Positions 1 to 4,849 of a stretch of DNA of 5,901 nt are shown one piece after another. The notes below the pieces were generated by a model. That model had not been told where the DNA came from, did no database searches, and was given only the letters and a program-made list of their open reading frames with translations. A program made the translations under genes and the position numbers. This DNA is from Candidatus Woesearchaeota archaeon (GTDB lineage Archaea > Nanobdellota > Nanobdellia > Woesearchaeales > GW2011-AR15). Where the stretch lies: NCBI GenBank assembly GCA_016934775.1, contig JAFGSP010000028.1, positions 1 to 5,901 of the forward strand, written 5' to 3'. Each line of letters opens with the position of its first letter. Positions within the stretch are counted from its first letter, which is position 1.

Positions 1-1
1 G

Positions 2-70
2 GACCGGAATCGTCCAGGAAATTATGAGAAATATTATGACATTGAACTGGATTTATCAAAGGAGGTGTGA
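2..70 (+). CDS. Possible 3' end of an upstream gene (partial)
   Basis: From position 2 this frame reads 22 codons to a TGA at 68-70, giving a hydrophilic tail that ends YYDIELDLSKEV. I do not recognise the family. The stop overlaps a GTG codon at 67-69 as GTGA, the same stop/start overlap seen between the Sua5-like and phosphoesterase genes on the other strand, and this favours a real gene end. However, another frame is also open here (from position 3 to the TGA at 75-77), and 22 codons are too few to be certain. If real, the gene would be the first member of a transcript that continues into the structured leader and the 249-797 gene. Confidence 0.35.
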   Translation, partial: DRNRPGNYEKYYDIELDLSKEV

Positions 71-96
71 ATTGTGACACAAACTATATTTGGTTA
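67..96 (+). repeat. Direct repeat, upstream copy (30 nt)
   Basis: This copy matches 249-278 at 25 of 30 positions. Differences are at 67 (G/A), 74 (G/A), 78 (C/G), 82 (A/G) and 88 (A/G), so four of the five are purine transitions. The match begins exactly at the GTG/ATG codon and ends after a shared TGG TTA. Flanks on both sides do not match. The repeat distance is 182 nt, which is not a multiple of three. Confidence 0.8.
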
Positions 97-111
97 GTTT
101 GTCTCGCAATT
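70..111 (+). repeat. Long inverted repeat / hairpin
   Basis: Arms 70-86 and 95-111 pair as a 17-position stem. There is one C-C mismatch (78/103), one G-U pair (75/106) and an 8-nt loop at 87-94. The right arm, read as its reverse complement, is also close to 252-268 inside the start of the next gene, so it has two alternative partners. The hairpin begins at the last base of the possible upstream stop codon. It lacks a following U-run, so a simple terminator is unlikely. Confidence 0.75.
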
Positions 112-242
112 AAGTGAAATAAGAAATTTTCAACATGACGCAGATGAGGGAGGGGCAGCTCCCTGCGGGAAACCCGAATAGGGCTTGCATTTTTTTGCAA
201 GACCGTCTGCCGTCATGGTGGTGAAAATTTCAAAACACTTAG
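110..242 (+). ncRNA. Candidate structured leader RNA / ncRNA of unknown class
   Basis: An outer stem closes in segments: 110-116 with 236-242 (ends in one G-U), 123-132 with 222-231 (10 bp, no mismatch), 134-140 with 211-217 (7 bp, no mismatch), and 141-144 with 206-209 after one bulged base. Inside this are three possible hairpins: 147-152/159-164 (6 bp), 166-169/173-176 (4 bp, AAA loop) and 184-189/196-201 (6 bp, six-T loop). This gives a multi-branched shape. The core is more than half G+C in otherwise AT-rich DNA, a common sign of structured RNA in such genomes. I checked it by eye against RNase P, SRP, tRNA and common riboswitch consensus motifs and recognised none. Its base ends 6 nt before the ATG of the 249-797 gene. 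A cis-acting leader or riboswitch is the simplest reading; an independent ncRNA or inserted element is possible. Confidence 0.6.
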
Positions 243-248
243 AAAAAA

Positions 249-278
249 ATGAATTATGAGACAGACTATGTTTGGTTA
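249..278 (+). repeat. Direct repeat, downstream copy at the gene start (30 nt)
   Basis: This is the counterpart of 67-96. It includes the ATG and the first ten codons of the 249-797 gene. Positions 252-268 can pair with 95-111 over 17 positions, with one A-C mismatch (256/107) and two G-U pairs. This is about as good as the local pairing of 95-111 with 70-86. Confidence 0.8.
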
Positions 279-797
279 AGGCTTTTATATAGATTTATAT
301 ATAAAATAAATTTGCCGCTTGATATGTCTAGTCTGGACTTCATAGTAGGGCTGCTGCCTAAGAAGATTGACCTGACTGAAGAGATAGGAGGAGAATATGT
401 TCTTTCTTATGATATCAGTCCAGGAGCCAATATAAATACCCTTAGTATAATTGCCTGCGGAGAAGGCAGGGAGATAAGCGGACTATATCTTACATTATTG
501 AAACAAGAAACTAGCGTTATTGAAGGAGATGTTAGGTATGCATACTTATTTATGGATGAGAATCAGACAGGCACTTTTAATGAGGTCGGGTTTTTCTATC
601 TTATCGCGCGCCGCTTTGTGGGCTCACTTAAAGCCTGCTTAAATGAAACAGGAATAAAGAGGATATATTTCTCACCCAGGGATTCTTCAGGATTCCATGA
701 CCTTGCAAATGATTTAGGGTTTGAAGAGACAGGATACAGGTCAGATAACGGGGGCATGGTATATATTGAACTGGCGTATCCGGGGTTGGACTCTTAG
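249..797 (+). CDS. Uncharacterised protein, possible GNAT-like C-terminal half
   Basis: This encodes 182 residues of unrecognised family. The C-terminal half has the order expected of a GNAT acetyltransferase: a strand (about 97-102, YAYLFM), a long helix (about 113-134), a strand IKRIYFSP (136-143), a helix ending in LANDLGFEETG (152-162), and a closing strand MVYIEL (170-175). The LGF-ETG turn before the last strand is typical of GNATs, but I do not see the canonical acetyl-CoA binding R/Q-x-x-G-x-G/A motif. The fold call is therefore tentative and the activity could be lost or different. The N-terminal 90 residues match nothing I know. ATG 249 has no Shine-Dalgarno sequence and no TATA element at the leaderless distance, unlike most neighbours. 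Its message therefore probably starts far upstream and carries the structured segment as a leader. Codons 1-10 are duplicated at 67-96. Confidence 0.8.
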   Translation: MNYETDYVWLRLLYRFIYKINLPLDMSSLDFIVGLLPKKIDLTEEIGGEYVLSYDISPGANINTLSIIACGEGREISGLYLTLLKQETSVIEGDVRYAYLFMDENQTGTFNEVGFFYLIARRFVGSLKACLNETGIKRIYFSPRDSSGFHDLANDLGFEETGYRSDNGGMVYIELAYPGLDS

Positions 798-827
798 AAA
801 CCCTATTTATGCCCAAAGCCTAAAAAC

Positions 828-866
828 CGAAAGCTTTTTAAGCCAATTCAATTCCCCTTTATAAAA
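828..866 (+). promoter_or_regulatory. Candidate TATA/BRE promoter elements for tfb
   Basis: Two candidates lie upstream of tfb. CGAAA followed by CTTTTTAAG (828-842) resembles a purine-rich BRE plus TATA box, and TTTATAAAA (858-866) is a closer TATA match. The second would place the transcript start near 888, giving a leader of roughly 25 nt. The first would start near 865. There is no strong ribosome binding site; GGGGGTTGG at 901-909 is only a weak candidate. Confidence 0.5.
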
Positions 867-912
867 TTAATGTTTTTACTTTACAGGATTAATTTACAGC
901 GGGGGTTGGAAT

Positions 913-1848
913 ATGATGAATCGAGACTATGTTAAGAAGTGCCCTGAGTGCGGGGGCATAAACTTGTTCTGGAATAAGGAGAAGGGAGAAGTTGTTTGCA
1001 AGGACTGCGGACTTGTTGTTGAAGATAAGATGGTTGATTTTGGCCAGGAATGGCGTGAATTTGATTCAGATGCAGCCCAGAATAAAAGAAGGACAGGCGC
1101 TCCTATAACATATACGCAATATGACCAGGGCCTTGGTACAGAGGTCGGAAGGAAAGCTGATCTTTATGGGTTGGAAAAAAAGAGCAAAAACAAATTCTTC
1201 AGGTTGAGGAAATGGCAGTATAGGATATCCACAGCTATTGAAAGAAATCTTAAACTTGCTTTGGCTGAACTGAAGAGAGTGTCATCATATCTTAAATTGC
1301 CTAAGTCAGTTGAGGAAGAAGCTGCAAGAATATACACTTTGGCTGTCCAGAGAGGATTAGTTAGGGGCAGGTCAATGGAATCTGTTGTGGCGGGCGCATT
1401 ATATGCGGCATGCAGGCGCCATGAGGTTCCCAGAACATTAGATGAATTAAGTGAAGCATCAGGCATAGAAAAAAAGGAAGTCGGAAGGACTTATAGATTT
1501 ATAACAAGAGAACTGCAAATAACTATACTACCAAGCAACCCTATTGATTACATGCCGAGATTTTCAAGCTCATTGAAGCTTAGCCCGAAAACACAGAGCA
1601 AGGCTGTTGAGATTATAGATATGGCCCAGAGGGCAGAGCTCACTTCAGGAAGAGGGCCTACAGGCATAGCAGCAGCAGGCTTATACGTGGCAGCACTTAT
1701 CAACGGAGAAAAAAGGACCCAAAGAGAAGTCGCGGATGTAGCAGGAGTCACAGAAGTCACAATAAGGAACAGGTACAAAGAGCTCCTGGACAAGCTGGAC
1801 CTTGAGAACGAGATAAAAAAGCTCAAGAAAAAGGCTAAGGAAGAATAG
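913..1848 (+). CDS. tfb: Transcription initiation factor B (TFB/TFIIB)
   Basis: This is the archaeal basal factor that binds the TBP-TATA complex and BRE DNA and recruits RNA polymerase. The 311-residue length is normal for the family. The N-terminal zinc ribbon has Cys10, Cys13, Cys29 and Cys32. It is followed by the B-reader/linker region, including EWREFDSD (46-53) and the segment to about residue 105. Two cyclin-like repeats follow: about 112-200 (with SVVAGALYAACRR) and about 208-296 (with GIAAAGLYVAAL). The second ends in a helix-turn-helix, TQREVADVAGVTEVTIRNRY (269-288), the BRE-contacting element of the family. The tail is lysine-rich. All expected parts are present and I see no disruption. 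A second ATG directly follows the first (916), so the start is uncertain by one codon. It is unknown whether other tfb paralogues exist outside the window. Confidence 0.97.
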   Translation: MMNRDYVKKCPECGGINLFWNKEKGEVVCKDCGLVVEDKMVDFGQEWREFDSDAAQNKRRTGAPITYTQYDQGLGTEVGRKADLYGLEKKSKNKFFRLRKWQYRISTAIERNLKLALAELKRVSSYLKLPKSVEEEAARIYTLAVQRGLVRGRSMESVVAGALYAACRRHEVPRTLDELSEASGIEKKEVGRTYRFITRELQITILPSNPIDYMPRFSSSLKLSPKTQSKAVEIIDMAQRAELTSGRGPTGIAAAGLYVAALINGEKRTQREVADVAGVTEVTIRNRYKELLDKLDLENEIKKLKKKAKEE

Positions 1849-1850
1849 GA

Positions 1851-1858
1851 TTTAAATA
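1851..1858 (+). promoter_or_regulatory. TATA box for the STAS-like gene
   Basis: TTTAAATA is centred about 29 nt before the ATG at 1884. That places transcription initiation at or within a few bases of the start codon. The bases before the ATG are T-rich and contain no Shine-Dalgarno sequence, which is consistent with a leaderless message. Confidence 0.55.
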
Positions 1859-1883
1859 ATCTAATTTTCTTTTTATTTCTATT

Positions 1884-2282
1884 ATGGATTTAGTTTTCAT
1901 GCTTTCTGAACCGCATCATACAGGGTTTGATGATAATCTGGCTGTAGTCTATGTTAAGGGTAATTGCAGAATCTTTGATACATCTTTTCTGGAAGAAAGA
2001 CTTGCCAAATATTGCTGCAGCTATGGTGATTATAATGACCTGGTGCTTAATTTTACTGATGCGGATTTCTACTTGTATGGTCTGGTTAAAATCATTAGGA
2101 AATTATCAGAGTCTATTGATGATAAAGGACTTAGGGTTGTGTTATCACATAGGCAACACAGTGACCTTATTAAGTGGCCTTGTATGGAGCGGTATTTTGG
2201 CACATACGATCTACAGGGAGATAAACATACTTATATAATCAATCCCCTGGCCCTTCAGGAAGAAAGAGAAAAAGCAGCCTAG
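1884..2282 (+). CDS. STAS-domain-like protein lacking the usual phosphorylation motif
   Basis: The 132 residues follow the STAS (anti-sigma antagonist-like) order. A first strand LAVVYVKGNCRIFDTS (19-34) leads to a helix (about 35-46), the strand DLVLNFTDADFYLYGL (52-67), a helix VKIIRKLSESIDDKG (68-82), the strand LRVVLSH (83-89), and a final short helix and strand near MERYFGTYD. In phosphorylated STAS proteins the second strand is followed by D-S/T-S/T-G. Here that place reads DADFYLYG with no Ser or Thr, so classical kinase-controlled switching is unlikely. STAS domains otherwise act as small binding modules. The match is by pattern only. The gene is 35 nt downstream of tfb with its own TATA element. 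Its TAG stop overlaps the stop of the convergent alkyltransferase gene by two bases. Confidence 0.75.
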   Translation: MDLVFMLSEPHHTGFDDNLAVVYVKGNCRIFDTSFLEERLAKYCCSYGDYNDLVLNFTDADFYLYGLVKIIRKLSESIDDKGLRVVLSHRQHSDLIKWPCMERYFGTYDLQGDKHTYIINPLALQEEREKAA

Positions 2283-2593
2283 AACCTAAAGACTATTTTT
2301 TCAAAATCTTTTACCTTATTATCTTCTACCTGAACACCCTCACTTCTCAACAGCTCAATCTTTTCAGTTATCTTATTTCCTGCTGTCTCCCCACCAAATC
2401 CACCAATGCTTCCATCACTCTTCACAACACGATGGCAAGGCACTTCAGGAGCATAAGGATTGTTCCTCATCGCCTGGCCGACAGCCTGATAAGCTTTTGT
2501 GCCCAAAGCAGATGCCAGCTCTTTGTAGGTTGTCACTCTGCCTTTCGGGACTTGTCTCAGAAGAGCATATGTTCTTCCAGAAAATTCTTTCAT
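2279..2593 (-). CDS. ogt: Minimal O6-alkylguanine-DNA alkyltransferase (MGMT/Ogt DNA-binding domain)
   Basis: This protein removes alkyl groups from O6 of guanine by transferring them irreversibly to an active-site cysteine. The start chosen here gives 104 residues, covering only the C-terminal catalytic domain; the usual N-terminal domain (typical total about 160-200) is absent. Visible features are the helix-turn-helix TTYKELASALG (21-31), an AMRNNP segment with the expected arginine finger (Arg43), the active site VPCHRVV with Cys53, and IGGFGG. The PCHR cysteine is intact, so it is not an alkyltransferase-like (ATL) protein with PWHR. A longer frame starts at TTG 2611, but its first codons lie almost inside the TATA element. 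ATG 2593 is about 27 nt from that TATA and is preferred as a leaderless start. Confidence 0.9.
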   Translation of the reverse strand: MKEFSGRTYALLRQVPKGRVTTYKELASALGTKAYQAVGQAMRNNPYAPEVPCHRVVKSDGSIGGFGGETAGNKITEKIELLRSEGVQVEDNKVKDFEKIVFRF

Positions 2594-2614
2594 GTAACTA
2601 GGATTAGCCAAGTA

Positions 2615-2626
2615 CTATAAAAAAAT
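2615..2626 (-). promoter_or_regulatory. TATA box for the alkyltransferase gene
   Basis: On the - strand this reads ATTTTTTATAG, centred about 27 nt before ATG 2593. Initiation would fall at or next to that ATG, supporting a leaderless message and the shorter protein. Confidence 0.55.
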
Positions 2627-2635
2627 AACCTAAAT

Positions 2636-2712
2636 GACTTCAATTCAGATTGAACTCTTTGAAAATCAAAGATTTTCAAGGACCTCAAAGTTACTTCAAG
2701 TTACTTTGAAGT
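2636..2712. repeat. Cluster of three inverted repeats in a divergent promoter region
   Basis: Three dyads sit side by side. They are TTCAAT-N4-ATTGAA (2639-2654), TTGAAAATC-AAA-GATTTTCAA (2659-2679, 9-bp arms) and ACTTCAA-N6-TTGAAGT (2693-2712). All share TTCAA/TTGAA half-sites. AAGTTACTT also occurs twice at exactly 10-bp spacing (2688-2696 and 2698-2706), about one helical turn. The cluster lies between the two divergent TATA boxes. Operators for a dimeric regulator are the simplest reading, inferred from position and symmetry only; the region's AT-richness makes some symmetry cheap. Confidence 0.55.
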
Positions 2713-2720
2713 CTTAGCAA

Positions 2721-2730
2721 GGTATATATA
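2721..2730 (+). promoter_or_regulatory. TATA box for the DUF4349 gene
   Basis: GGTATATATA is a strong archaeal TATA match, centred near 2726. Initiation is expected around 2751-2754, at the GTG start or just ahead of the GGTGAT sequence at 2753-2758. Confidence 0.7.
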
Positions 2731-2753
2731 GCAGAGATGTTTTACTAACATCG

Positions 2754-3665
2754 GTGATAGTTATGGAACTGAAAAATCAGATAGAAAAACTGAAGGAGAA
2801 CTGGCTTCTCATTGTGCTGCTAGTTGTTCTTGTCATGTTCAGCGGCGGGATGAACCAGATGCTCCAGGGAGGACTGATGTCAGCAGCAAGATACTCAGTT
2901 GCCTATGATTCAGACTACGGCGGCTACGGAATGGCTGAGAGCAAGATGTACAGCGCATATAGCCCTACTTCTTCATATTATCCAGGAATGGATTTTGCAC
3001 CAGAAGTTGATGAACGGGTTGTCATTAAAGACACGACCATGTCAACAGAAGTAGAGAGAGGAAAGTTCGACAGTGCAGCCTCAACACTTAAATCAACAAT
3101 ATCCAACACAGGGTCTATCCTTCTCAATGAGAATGTCAACCAGTATGGTGAAGGCTGGAAAGCTTACAAAGTAGGCAGTTATCAGGTCAAAGTGCCTACA
3201 ACAGAATATGATTCAGTGCTTGCACAACTGAAGCAAATAGGAGAAGTGACTTCTTTCAGAGAGAGCGCAAGAGATGTCACAGGCACGTACACAAACCTGA
3301 ACACAGAGCTTGATGCAGAGAAGGCGAGGCTTGATAGATACCAGGATATGTTTTCTGAAGCAAAAGAGATATCCGATAAAATAGAGCTTAACGACAGGAT
3401 ATTCAACCAGGAAAGGACCATAAAGTACCTTGAAGAGTCTATTGAGAATATAGACAATAAGGTGGAATATTCCCAGGTTTATATCTCAATCTCTGAAAAA
3501 AGGTCTGAATATGTGGACATAGCCATTGTGAAGTTCTCCCAGCTTATAATGGGAATGGTTAACAGCTTCAACGCAATGCTAAGCCTGGTATTTGTAATCC
3601 TTCCGTGGGCTGCTCTGCTTGGAGTGTTCCTGATGATCAGGAAGGTCAAGGGGAAGAAAAAATAG
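2754..3665 (+). CDS. Membrane-anchored DUF4349 family protein
   Basis: This is a 303-residue envelope protein of unknown function. An N-terminal hydrophobic segment (about 18-30, LLIVLLVVLVMF) can act as signal or anchor. It is followed by a Tyr/Ser/Gly-rich linker (about 44-82). The DUF4349 core runs from about 86 to 250, with VKVPTTEYDSVLAQLKQIGEV (146-166), RDVTGTYTNL (173-182), and a charged coiled-coil-like helix pair (about 182-237) ending in YSQVYISISEK. A second membrane helix spans about 275-295, with a basic cytoplasmic tail KVKGKKK. The VP-x-x-x-F/Y-D, DVT and coiled-coil order is the family signature. GTG 2754 fits a leaderless start about 28 nt from the TATA. ATG 2763 in the same frame, with GGTGAT (anti-Shine-Dalgarno complement) 4 nt upstream, is a real alternative that removes three residues. 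Its 3' end overlaps the convergent gene by 20 nt. Confidence 0.9.
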   Translation: MIVMELKNQIEKLKENWLLIVLLVVLVMFSGGMNQMLQGGLMSAARYSVAYDSDYGGYGMAESKMYSAYSPTSSYYPGMDFAPEVDERVVIKDTTMSTEVERGKFDSAASTLKSTISNTGSILLNENVNQYGEGWKAYKVGSYQVKVPTTEYDSVLAQLKQIGEVTSFRESARDVTGTYTNLNTELDAEKARLDRYQDMFSEAKEISDKIELNDRIFNQERTIKYLEESIENIDNKVEYSQVYISISEKRSEYVDIAIVKFSQLIMGMVNSFNAMLSLVFVILPWAALLGVFLMIRKVKGKKK

Positions 3666-4812
3666 AAATTATTTTTTTATAATTTTTTTTCTTAAATCCC
3701 TTCTTGTATTCTTTTGCTAATTCCTTAATCCCAGAGGCTTCAATCTTAATCCCTTTTTTCTCCAGCAGCCCGCTAACCCGCATACCTGAAAGATAATCGC
3801 AGAATTGCGTCACGTTCTTGGGTGATTCAGTATATCTTGCGCGTTCAAAGTCGATAAGAACGGGATTTGTCTTGTCAATAAGGATGTGCTTATGCGGATG
3901 GTGCATCTCAAACTTGTTTATCTGCATTGTATCCATCCTGAAGAGCTGGTCAAATGTCTTCTCCAGTACATCCAGTATGTCTTTCTTAAAAGCTTTTTCC
4001 AGGAATTCTTCAATAAATATTCCCTCTACAAACACATACATCAGGAAATCCTTTTCATGCATTATCAGTTTCGGACCGATATCCTCTTTATTTAATATTT
4101 CCAGAAAATTTGCCTCATTCCGGATAGTGCCTAGGGCGTCGCTACCAGGTTTTTTCATCTTCACAGCTACTGTTTTCTTATTGAATCTGCCTTTTATTAT
4201 TACGCCTCTTTTTCCTTTGGCAAACAGTATTGGATTTTTCATTCCAATATCTTCAAGCCTTTTGAGCTTCTCAGATTTTCTGAGTTCATATAGGATTATA
4301 TCCTCAAAAAACACATGGATTTTTTCAAGTATCTTAGATTCAAACAGATTCCTGGCAATTGCCTCACTGATAAGGCTTTGGCTTGCTAAGGAAGAGCTTG
4401 TCAGAAGAATTTTTCCATCAGCATTAAGGAAAGGACCTAAAGCATCAAGAAACTTTATTGTGGTATCACAGCCTCTCTTCCCAGATACTAGTGCAATGTC
4501 CTTAACATTTTTCTCTTCAGGCAGATAAGGAGGATTGAATATTATCAAGTCAAATTTTCCTGTAACTTTCTCAAAAAGATTAGATTCGATAAACTCGATG
4601 TTCTTAATCTTCTCTATCTGGCCGCTTATCCTTGCTGTTTTCACAGCATCAGGGTTTATGTCAACAGCCAATATTTTTTTTGCCTTTTTTGCAGCAGTTA
4701 TCGCTTGTATCCCTGTTCCTGTGCCCATGTCAAGTACAGAATTGACTTCAGAATATTCCTCTACATATTTTTGCATCAGATATGAGTCTTCACCAGGTTC
4801 GTAGATTACCAT
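3646..4812 (-). CDS. Fusion of Mtq2/HemK2-type methyltransferase and COG2112-type kinase-like domain
   Basis: This is one uninterrupted 388-residue frame with two domains. Residues 1 to about 180 form a SAM-dependent methyltransferase. YEPGEDSYLM (4-13) is the HemK2/Mtq2 N-terminal signature, DMGTGTG (28-34) is motif I, Asp51 ends motif II, and NPPY (93-96) is the catalytic motif for glutamine N5-methylation, typically of the GGQ in release factor aRF1. Residues about 190-388 are kinase-like: GKRGVIIKG (200-208), VAVK with Lys218, Glu233 in RNEANFLEIL, HHPHKHIL (304-311) in place of HRD-x-K-x-x-N, DFE (321-323) for DFG, and KNVTQFC (332-338). I recall the HHPxKHI/DFER/KNVTQFC set from the archaeal predicted Ser/Thr kinase group COG2112. 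If so, the missing HRD aspartate is a family trait. It is not Bud32, which has HGD and N. ATG 4812 is about 30 nt from a TATA-like element. Confidence 0.88.
   Translation of the reverse strand: MVIYEPGEDSYLMQKYVEEYSEVNSVLDMGTGTGIQAITAAKKAKKILAVDINPDAVKTARISGQIEKIKNIEFIESNLFEKVTGKFDLIIFNPPYLPEEKNVKDIALVSGKRGCDTTIKFLDALGPFLNADGKILLTSSSLASQSLISEAIARNLFESKILEKIHVFFEDIILYELRKSEKLKRLEDIGMKNPILFAKGKRGVIIKGRFNKKTVAVKMKKPGSDALGTIRNEANFLEILNKEDIGPKLIMHEKDFLMYVFVEGIFIEEFLEKAFKKDILDVLEKTFDQLFRMDTMQINKFEMHHPHKHILIDKTNPVLIDFERARYTESPKNVTQFCDYLSGMRVSGLLEKKGIKIEASGIKELAKEYKKGFKKKNYKKIISIFSSP
3671..3691 (+). terminator. T-rich transcription terminator after the DUF4349 gene
   Basis: Just after the stop codon the + strand reads two T-runs (seven at 3672-3678 and eight at 3683-3690) separated by ATAA. 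Oligo-T tracts are the usual intrinsic termination signal of archaeal RNA polymerase. They lie inside the 3' coding end of the opposing gene, whose last codons there are Lys-, Asn- and Ile-rich. Confidence 0.6.
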
Positions 4813-4836
4813 ATGACTAAAAGAAGAGAGATTCTA

Positions 4837-4848
4837 TTTTAAATTTAA
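4837..4848 (-). promoter_or_regulatory. TATA-like element for the methyltransferase-kinase gene
   Basis: In the 37-nt gap before this gene the - strand reads ATTAAATTTAAAATAG, with its centre about 30 nt from ATG 4812. This would give a nearly leaderless message. Read-through from the upstream phosphoesterase gene is equally possible. Confidence 0.4.
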
Positions 4849-4849
4849 T

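Larger units (their letters stand above)
67..117 (+). pseudogene. Short GTG-initiated ORF copying the start of the 249-797 gene
   Basis: GTG at 67 opens a 16-codon frame ending at TGA 115-117. Its first ten residues, (M)NCDTNYIWL, parallel MNYETDYVWL at the start of the 249-797 protein, and every difference is conservative (C/Y, D/E, N/D, I/V). Similarity stops after the TTA leucine codon at 94-96. A strong Shine-Dalgarno-like AAAGGAGGT (58-66) directly abuts the GTG. That is too close for ideal use of this start, but well spaced for a second GTG at 74 (frame 74-97, seven codons). It could be an abandoned original start, a leader peptide, or a non-translated mimic of the downstream start; the sequence alone does not decide. 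Confidence 0.35.

Noticed and set aside
70..111. Hairpin as an intrinsic terminator of the upstream gene
   Set aside because: No T-run follows on either strand at the right distance, and archaeal termination depends mainly on T-tracts; the arm's second match at 252-268 argues for another role.
135..224. 29-codon ORF (ATG 135 to TGA 222-224) spanning the structured core
   Set aside because: No ribosome site, no recognisable product, and the stretch is better explained by base pairing; ORFs this short are expected by chance in GC-rich DNA.
2594..2611. TTG start at 2611 extending the alkyltransferase by six residues
   Set aside because: The codons would sit almost on the TATA element, upstream of the expected transcript start; ATG 2593 fits better.
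3627..3643. Near-perfect palindrome TTCCTGAT-G-ATCAGGAA just past the - strand stop, possible terminator
   Set aside because: It lies within the + strand coding sequence (FLMIRK), and I see no T-run following it on the - strand.
3818..4528. Long + strand ORF (236 codons) opposite the methyltransferase-kinase gene
   Set aside because: It is an antisense shadow of a gene with clear conserved motifs; its translation has no recognisable domain and a Ser/Phe/Ile-rich composition typical of antisense frames.
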